Source: Planctomicrobium sp. (GTDB taxonomy: Bacteria; Planctomycetota; Planctomycetia; Planctomycetales; Planctomycetaceae). From it: 5,232 nucleotides of DNA. The DNA lies in assembly GCA_029259835.1 (NCBI GenBank), contig JAJDEL010000652.1, forward strand, positions 1-5,232, in the 5' to 3' direction. Below are positions 1 to 5,232 of the stretch, piece by piece. The notes beneath the pieces were generated by a model, which had not been told where the DNA came from, searched no databases, and saw only the letters and a program-made list of their open reading frames with translations. Within the stretch, counting starts at the first letter, position 1. The number at the start of each line of letters is the position of its first letter. The translations under genes were made by a program, and so were the position numbers.

Positions 1-1720
1 CCATCGGTTTGGACTCCATGAGATCGTTTCTCGCATCCTCGATAGCCAGCAATTGATCTTGCGTTTCGACAAATGGAAACGATGCGCCAAACTCCTGCTG
101 CCACTTTGAGTCAGGTGGGCAGGAAAGTCCTACCTGCATCGCTCTTTGAGCTTGCAACTTCAGCATGTCCGAAGCCATGTCCGCCACGGCATCTGAGACT
201 TGTTTCTTCTTCTTCGCCCAGGTTTTGCCACCAATTCTTGAAAGTCGAGGACTGGACTTCGTGGCTCCGACGTATTTTTGAACAAGATGAATCAACGTCA
301 CCGGCACGAAAATTCGCACACTATCATGAAATTCGACGATCAGATGTTCTTCTTTTTCGTCGTCTTCACCGACCAACTCCATCCCCAGATAGCGACCGAT
401 TCCATGGGAGAGGTGAACAATTAAATCTCCCTCATTGAGTTCCAGGAAGCTGTCGATGGCCCGACTCGCAAGACGACGACTCTTTGAACGCGCAGCTTTT
501 CGTACATGAACGCGGTTGAACATTTCGTTGTCGCCGAGGACAACGATGTTCGCAGAAACGAGACGATAGCCGCTTGTGACTGCTCCCAGGCAAAGCGTCA
601 CACGCTCTGCAAAAACGGCATCCTCCTCTGTGATCAACTCGCTGAGTCTTTCTCGTTCTCCTTCATTGTGACAAGCAATCAAGACCTGTTCTTCCTGACC
701 GACAATCGTTGCGAGTTCCTGAATGACTTCGCTTTTCGGACCGGTGAATCGTTCTGTTGATTCGACTTGTAAATGGCAGGTTGTCTCGAAGCTCCCTTCC
801 GCGAGAGCCGCAATTGAAACCGTCGGATGCTGAGTGCATTTCTTAATCGTCGCATCGACGCTAAACAGACCACGCGGGTTTTCCAGCCGTTGCAGGTACT
901 TCTTACCTTCATCAACAAGGTCTGTCAGTTCTGAAAGAGTGATCCAACTTTCACTCGGCAGCGAATCGAGAAAGTTCGCGTTGCCCAGGGAACTCGCACT
1001 CGTTTCATCGGCAGGGGCAACCGCGACGAGTTGAACTACCTTACGGTCTTCCACTTTGCGTTGTGTTTCGACATCGAACAGGCGCAGTGAATCGATTTCG
1101 TCTCCGAAGAGTTCCATCCTGATTGGGTCTTCAGCCTCTGGAGAGTAAATATCAATGATGCCACCATGGACCGAAAATTCTCCAGGCATTTCAATTGCCG
1201 GGACGCGTTCAAACCCACGCTGAACCAACCATTGCAGCAGTTCTTCAGAGTTGATTTCGTCACCGATTTTCAGACACCGCGTCCCGGCGTTTCTTTCGTC
1301 TTTTGTCGGGACAGGTTGCAGCAGAGCAGGGAGTGCTGCCAGAAGAATTTGTGGACAGTCCTTCGATTCGATGCGCTGCAGCACTCGCAATCGCGCACCA
1401 AAGATCGCGTCGGAAACGGAGTGTTCTTTCGGCAGAGCCTCCCAGGCTGGGAAGACAACCGGCGGTTCTTCAACCAGCGAAGCAAGGTCGACCGCAAAGT
1501 CTTCCACTTCACTGATGCGGGGAAGAACGATCAGCGTCGGTCCGGGAGCCTCTTTCGCGATTGCTGCCGCAGCCAGCGCGCAGCTTGACCCCCACGCACC
1601 ATCAATCGTCCCGCTGTTTCCCTGCTGCATCGCAGCCACAACTGCCCGAAACGATTTGACACTGCGCAACGTGTCAACCAAATCCGGTAACTCCCGGATC
1701 AACGTCTTTGAGCCGGACAT
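1..1720 (-). CDS. mfd: Transcription-repair coupling factor Mfd, N-terminal part (573 codons; gene continues past the left edge)
   Basis: Mfd removes RNA polymerase stalled at DNA lesions and recruits UvrA to start nucleotide excision repair in the cytoplasm. Reading the minus strand from the ATG at 1718-1720 gives 573 uninterrupted residues. Residues about 20-140 are the UvrB-like domain 1a; its Walker A region reads GAWGSSCA (41-48), degenerate as known for Mfd. Residues 168-216 are the UvrB-homologous, UvrA-contacting region, with VHGGIIDIYSP (184-194) and GDEIDSLRLFD (206-216). The CarD-like RNA-polymerase-interacting domain spans about 425-490, with HLSHGIGRYLG (436-446). The linker into the motor follows, with KWQQEFGASFPFVETQDQ (539-556). 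The RecG-like translocase motifs and the C-terminal domain lie outside the window. The start is the only ATG, GTG or TTG after an in-frame TGA about 20 codons upstream. No Shine-Dalgarno sequence precedes it. The family identification is secure. Confidence 0.96.
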   Translation of the reverse strand, partial: MSGSKTLIRELPDLVDTLRSVKSFRAVVAAMQQGNSGTIDGAWGSSCALAAAAIAKEAPGPTLIVLPRISEVEDFAVDLASLVEEPPVVFPAWEALPKEHSVSDAIFGARLRVLQRIESKDCPQILLAALPALLQPVPTKDERNAGTRCLKIGDEINSEELLQWLVQRGFERVPAIEMPGEFSVHGGIIDIYSPEAEDPIRMELFGDEIDSLRLFDVETQRKVEDRKVVQLVAVAPADETSASSLGNANFLDSLPSESWITLSELTDLVDEGKKYLQRLENPRGLFSVDATIKKCTQHPTVSIAALAEGSFETTCHLQVESTERFTGPKSEVIQELATIVGQEEQVLIACHNEGERERLSELITEEDAVFAERVTLCLGAVTSGYRLVSANIVVLGDNEMFNRVHVRKAARSKSRRLASRAIDSFLELNEGDLIVHLSHGIGRYLGMELVGEDDEKEEHLIVEFHDSVRIFVPVTLIHLVQKYVGATKSSPRLSRIGGKTWAKKKKQVSDAVADMASDMLKLQAQRAMQVGLSCPPDSKWQQEFGASFPFVETQDQLLAIEDARNDLMESKPM

Positions 1721-2016
1721 AAGTGGAGAGACTGTATCAACGCCAGCTGGAGGAGTCCACGAATCTTGGGTTGGAACGCTGACTGTTTGTCAGATTATGT
1801 GGATGGAAGAAAGCGAGAAGTCTGCGGTAGTTTGGTGAGGTGCGCGAGACTTGAAATTTCTTGGTCCCCGGACTGAATGTCAAAGATGGCTCAGCTGCCG
1901 TCGATGAAACACTGGAAAGCAAACGTTGGAGCATCTCATGCTTGAAGCCCCCGTTCACTTAAAAGTGTGGTTGGTCCACTCTGTGGCCTGCGATCATCAC
2001 GGGGTGAGGAGCCTAC

Positions 2017-2081
2017 AGTGCCTAGCTGATTGCAAACTCCGACCATGAAACCATATAAATATATGATGTACAAGTGCCTAG
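2017..2081 (+). repeat. Pair of 9-bp direct repeats AGTGCCTAG flanking the putative promoter
   Basis: AGTGCCTAG occurs at 2017-2025 and again at 2073-2081, with starts 56 bases apart. Both copies are followed by CTG or TTG, so the match reaches 11 of 12 bases. The copies bracket the candidate -35/-10 pair upstream of the secreted-protein gene, an arrangement that could fit paired binding sites for a regulator. A chance repeat of this length is also possible. Confidence 0.4.
2030..2059 (+). promoter_or_regulatory. Candidate sigma-70-type promoter for the AbfB-like secreted protein
   Basis: TTGCAA (2030-2035, four of six consensus bases) lies 18 bases before TATAAA (2054-2059, five of six). 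Transcription would begin near 2066 and leave a leader of about 125 bases. A second -10-like hexamer, TATAAC (2119-2124), has no good -35 at a suitable distance. The region is AT-rich, which raises the odds of a chance match. Confidence 0.4.
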
Positions 2082-2174
2082 TTGGGCAGGTGGCTGGTCA
2101 GTCGACGCCAATAAATTTTATAACTAAAACCCACACGTTACTGTTCGAATTTGTTGGTAATCAATTTCTTCCTC

Positions 2175-2183
2175 GAAGAGGAG
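2175..2183 (+). promoter_or_regulatory. Strong ribosome binding site that fixes the start at 2190
   Basis: GAAGAGGAG ends six bases before the ATG at 2190-2192, an ideal Shine-Dalgarno placement. It chooses this ATG over the upstream in-frame TTG codons at 2151 and 2154, and the ATG also places a clean signal peptide at the N-terminus. Neither mfd nor xylA in this window has a comparable site. Confidence 0.8.
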
Positions 2184-2189
2184 ATTCAC

Positions 2190-3032
2190 ATGAGACGTGT
2201 CGTACAGTTTACCTTGTTGTCTGTGTTTCTTTGTTCACCGAATCTTTCTGCACAAGACATTCAACCAGCCTTGGATACTTTTAATGAAACGATGGGCACC
2301 GCAAAACTGGATGTCATCAAGGGATATCGCAATTTACTTCAAGAGGCCTTGGAAAAAAGTGAGCAGGCTAGAGCCAATAACTTGCGAAAGTTTCTCGATG
2401 ATTTTGAATCTGAAGGTGCATTACGACTCTCTTCCGGTTCAAAACCTTTCATGCTGAAATACTTGAAGGCGAGGCAAGATGCATCAGTATTACTTAAAAG
2501 TGAGTTTGCCAAGGCCACAAAAATAGCCAACGAACAGAACGATTTTTCCACATCCGACGACCTGACGCGGCGACTCGCCGAGTTGCGTCTAGGAGGAGAA
2601 ACGATTTCTTATAAGGTCCCAAGAGGGAATTCGCACGTCCTCCATTCCGGCTGGGTTTTATCCAGCAAGTACCCCAACACTGACTATTGGCGACTCCTGT
2701 CGACGTGGGAAGAAGTGTCAGGGCTATCTAATCCTTCATGGGTTTCCATTCGACCGGTTCACTGGCCAAACAGATATGTGGATCATTTTGGGTATCGTGT
2801 TCGAGTCGTGAAATATCTTGATGACAATGCTTGGAAAAAGCACGCGACGTGGCTTAGGAAGCCCGCTCTCAATAAGTCGCGAACTGGAATATCATTTCAA
2901 TCCGCCTCTCACACGGATCGTTTTATGAGGGTCCGTGACAATGGAGAGATTTGGCTAGATAAATTCGAAAACACGACGAAGTTTCGAATTCAGGCGACGT
3001 TCTTTCCTAAAGATGGGCTGTTCTTTAAATGA
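2190..3032 (+). CDS. Secreted protein with helical N-terminal region and AbfB/CBM42-like beta-trefoil domain
   Basis: This 280-residue protein starts with a Sec signal peptide: MRRVV, a hydrophobic stretch FTLLSVFLC, and a likely cut after LSA (19-21). Residues about 24-135 are rich in charge and predicted helical. The part around KATKIANEQNDFSTSDDL (108-125) resembles helical segments common in planctomycete exported proteins. Residues about 139-280 look like an AbfB domain (CBM42), the arabinofuranose-binding beta-trefoil. Three repeats end in STWEEVSGL (171-179), ATWLRKPAL (219-227) and ATFFPKDGL (269-277), and repeats two and three carry SIRPVHWPNRYV (186-197) and SFQSASHTDRFM (235-246). 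No glycosidase domain is present. The Asp that normally precedes the AT motif is replaced (His218, Gln268), so arabinose binding is uncertain. The base composition is visibly more AT-rich than in mfd or xylA. Secretion is well supported; the AbfB call comes from pattern recognition and the ligand is unknown. Confidence 0.75.
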   Translation: MRRVVQFTLLSVFLCSPNLSAQDIQPALDTFNETMGTAKLDVIKGYRNLLQEALEKSEQARANNLRKFLDDFESEGALRLSSGSKPFMLKYLKARQDASVLLKSEFAKATKIANEQNDFSTSDDLTRRLAELRLGGETISYKVPRGNSHVLHSGWVLSSKYPNTDYWRLLSTWEEVSGLSNPSWVSIRPVHWPNRYVDHFGYRVRVVKYLDDNAWKKHATWLRKPALNKSRTGISFQSASHTDRFMRVRDNGEIWLDKFENTTKFRIQATFFPKDGLFFK

Positions 3033-3036
3033 TGTT

Positions 3037-3058
3037 GTTCTGCCAGAACGAGTTTCTG
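3037..3058. terminator. Weak overlapping stem-loops between the convergent genes, possible terminator
   Basis: The 61-base gap between the stop codons holds GTTCT-GCC-AGAAC (3037-3049) and, overlapping it, CAGAA-CGAGT-TTCTG (3044-3058). The two would be mutually exclusive. TGCCAG (3041-3046) can also pair with CTGGCA (3083-3088). None is GC-rich or followed by a clear T-run, so intrinsic termination is doubtful. Confidence 0.2.
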
Positions 3059-3093
3059 CAATGAAGGTCGGATTTTGTCTGGCTGGCAAAATT

Positions 3094-4407
<1,314 letters not shown>

Positions 4408-4517
4408 CGGAGGTGTCTCTTTAGGAATTTTTTTGAAATAGGAGTCGCGTTCTGCTTCGTGGAGTTTCACGTTTTCAGGAGAAACTTATTTTCTAAAGGA
4501 ACACGGTCGAGCGATCC

Positions 4518-4546
4518 ACTATAGAGAATTCTTAGATGTCGGGAAA
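4518..4546 (-). promoter_or_regulatory. Weak candidate promoter for xylA
   Basis: On the minus strand TATAGT (4518-4523, five of six bases of the -10 consensus) follows TTTCCC (4541-4546, three of six bases of the -35) at 17 bases. The transcript would start near 4511, about 100 bases before the chosen xylA start. The -35 is poor, so the call is tentative. Confidence 0.25.
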
Positions 4547-4898
4547 CGGTGCGAAGACTTGGGAACTTGAAGGTCGCTTAGCCTGCATGATTTCAAACCA
4601 AAAACGACCGCATTGTTGAGAGATTCTGCGCAAACACAGTTTCGCGGCGAGCGAGGCAAAGACTATTCGCCGACACTCAAACTCTTGGTGTTCCGCGTCT
4701 TATCACCAGAATTCTGTTCGTAGATACCGCATCCCTTTCATGAGTGCCAAAACTCCGAGCGTGTTCCAGCCTCGACCGACACGACCGAACCTGATCATGC
4801 CAGACTTGAGTCTGTCGTCACCGTTCTCGAGTTGACAGTGGATGATCACCGAGCTTTGTGTTTCATCAGGAGCCTTTATCGTGGCGGAACCCGTCACT

Positions 4899-4917
4899 AC
4901 CGGACACTTCGTCCGGT
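4899..4917. repeat. Perfect 7-bp inverted repeat (stem-loop)
   Basis: ACCGGAC (4899-4905) and GTCCGGT (4911-4917) are perfect reverse complements around the five-base loop ACTTC. The stem is GC-rich and could fold in RNA from either strand. No T-run follows on either side, so it is not a typical intrinsic terminator. No role can be assigned. Confidence 0.5.
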
Positions 4918-5097
4918 TCGAGAGTAAGCACAGCACCCGGTTTTGAAAGACCGAGACACAAACCTGAATTCCCGCTGAGTACCATCGTTATGGGTGAAGA
5001 AAGATCCGAGTTTCTCACTAACGTTTTATGGGTTCCTGAAGGTTTCTTCTTTGTCATTATTAACCTCACCCTTGCCGAGACCGTCATTCTTCGAGGG

Positions 5098-5126
5098 TTG
5101 TCGACAAGATCAAGAAACCCTATAAA
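5098..5126 (+). promoter_or_regulatory. Sigma-70-type promoter of the tRNA-Leu gene
   Basis: TTGTCG (5098-5103, four of six bases of the -35 consensus) is followed after exactly 17 bases by TATAAA (5121-5126, five of six). Transcription would begin around 5132-5134, only a few bases before the mature tRNA 5' end at 5136. Spacing and position fit a stable-RNA promoter well. Confidence 0.6.
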
Positions 5127-5135
5127 CCCCGGCAT

Positions 5136-5219
5136 GCGGTTGTGGCGGAATTGGCAGACGCGCAAGATTCAGGTTCTTGTGTCCAATAGGACGTGGAGGT
5201 TCGAATCCTCTCAACCGCA
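5136..5219 (+). tRNA. tRNA-Leu, anticodon CAG
   Basis: This 84-nt gene folds into a complete class II tRNA. The acceptor stem GCGGTTG/CAACCGC (5136-5142 with 5212-5218) pairs perfectly and is followed by discriminator A5219. The D-stem is GCG/CGC (5145-5147 with 5159-5161). The anticodon stem CAAGA/TCTTG (5163-5167 with 5175-5179) encloses TTCAGGT, giving anticodon CAG (5170-5172), which reads CUG leucine codons. The long variable arm is GTCC-AATA-GGAC (5181-5192). The T-arm is GGAGG-TTCGAAT-CCTCT (5195-5211) with one G-U pair. The long variable arm and discriminator A agree with leucine. The 3' CCA is not encoded and must be added by a nucleotidyltransferase. Confidence 0.97.
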
Positions 5220-5232
5220 CTCGTTTTGAGGC

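Larger units (their letters stand above)
1721..2189. other. Divergent intergenic region between mfd and the AbfB-like gene
   Basis: These 469 bases separate two divergent genes, so both promoters should lie here. I see no convincing gene. A CATAAT hexamer on the minus strand (1794-1799) could be a -10 for mfd, but no acceptable -35 accompanies it. CACTT-AA-AAGTG (1956-1967) is a small inverted repeat. The right half becomes clearly AT-rich, with ATATAAATATAT near 2053-2064 and ATAAATTTTATAAC near 2111-2124. GTGGTTGGTC (1967-1976) recurs with one mismatch as GTGGCTGGTC (2090-2099), which may be chance. Confidence 0.6.
4408..5135. other. Intergenic region upstream of xylA and tRNA-Leu without a convincing gene
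   Basis: These 728 bases separate xylA (minus) from tRNA-Leu (plus) and should carry both promoters. Short open frames exist, such as a 77-codon frame on the minus strand at 4703-4936 starting with GTG. It has no Shine-Dalgarno sequence and no family I recognise. Other visible structure is the 10-bp palindrome CAGAATTCTG (4707-4716) and a stem-loop at 4899-4917. It could hold gene remnants or an unrecognised small RNA, but nothing in the sequence shows either. Confidence 0.55.

Noticed and set aside
1251..1838. A 195-codon open frame on the plus strand (and smaller ones at 1166-1588, 506-760 and 73-438)
   Set aside because: They lie antisense to mfd, whose minus-strand reading is unmistakable across 2-1720. 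They are rich in Arg, Ser and Cys and match no family I recognise.
1737..1958. A 73-codon open frame on the minus strand directly upstream of mfd
   Set aside because: It overlaps the start of mfd's open frame region and probable promoter area, has no Shine-Dalgarno site and no recognisable family.
1956..1976. Small inverted repeats (CACTT-AA-AAGTG, GTGG...CCAC) as a terminator or riboswitch
   Set aside because: The arms are only 4-5 bp, the loops are too short or the stems too weak, there is no T-run, and neither adjacent gene ends here.
2151..2189. N-terminal extension of the secreted protein from the TTG at 2151
   Set aside because: The extension translates through the ideal Shine-Dalgarno site and would put acidic residues (LEEEIH) before the signal peptide; the ATG at 2190 is far better.
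4866..5165. A 99-codon open frame on the minus strand
   Set aside because: It runs into the antisense of the tRNA and its promoter, has no recognisable domain and no ribosome binding site.
4858..5229. A 123-codon open frame on the plus strand ending near the right edge
   Set aside because: Its end (LWRNWQTRKIQVLVSNRTWR) is the translation of the tRNA-Leu gene, a classic false protein.

Overview
The window reads as ordinary chromosomal DNA from a planctomycete (Planctomycetota). The xylose isomerase closely resembles, from memory, the Rhodopirellula type. The tRNA lacks an encoded CCA end. Two of the three protein genes have no clear Shine-Dalgarno sequence. The secreted protein has a helical N-terminal region of a kind common in this phylum. 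The genus cannot be fixed from the sequence.

Layout: bases 1-1720 (minus) hold the first 573 codons of mfd, the transcription-repair coupling factor, which runs off the left edge. An AT-richer intergenic stretch of 469 bases follows, with a short direct repeat and a plausible promoter. Next, at 2190-3032 (plus), is a secreted 280-residue protein whose C-terminal half shows three internal repeats of about 48-50 residues. These match the beta-trefoil AbfB / CBM42 (arabinofuranose-binding) fold. It converges on xylA (minus, 3094-4407), a complete xylose isomerase with all catalytic and metal-binding residues present. A gap of 728 bases upstream of xylA has no convincing gene. The window closes with a complete tRNA-Leu (anticodon CAG) at 5136-5219 behind a good sigma-70-type promoter.

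How the parts work together: no operon is visible. mfd (DNA repair) and tRNA-Leu are unrelated housekeeping genes. A secreted, carbohydrate-binding-like protein beside xylA hints at pentose metabolism. However, the two genes are convergent, and the sugar-contacting residues of the AbfB domain look partly lost, so the link is only suggestive. I see no CRISPR array, insertion sequence, phage gene or defence system. The most unusual element is the small AbfB-like secreted protein without an enzyme domain, carried on a lower-GC segment.
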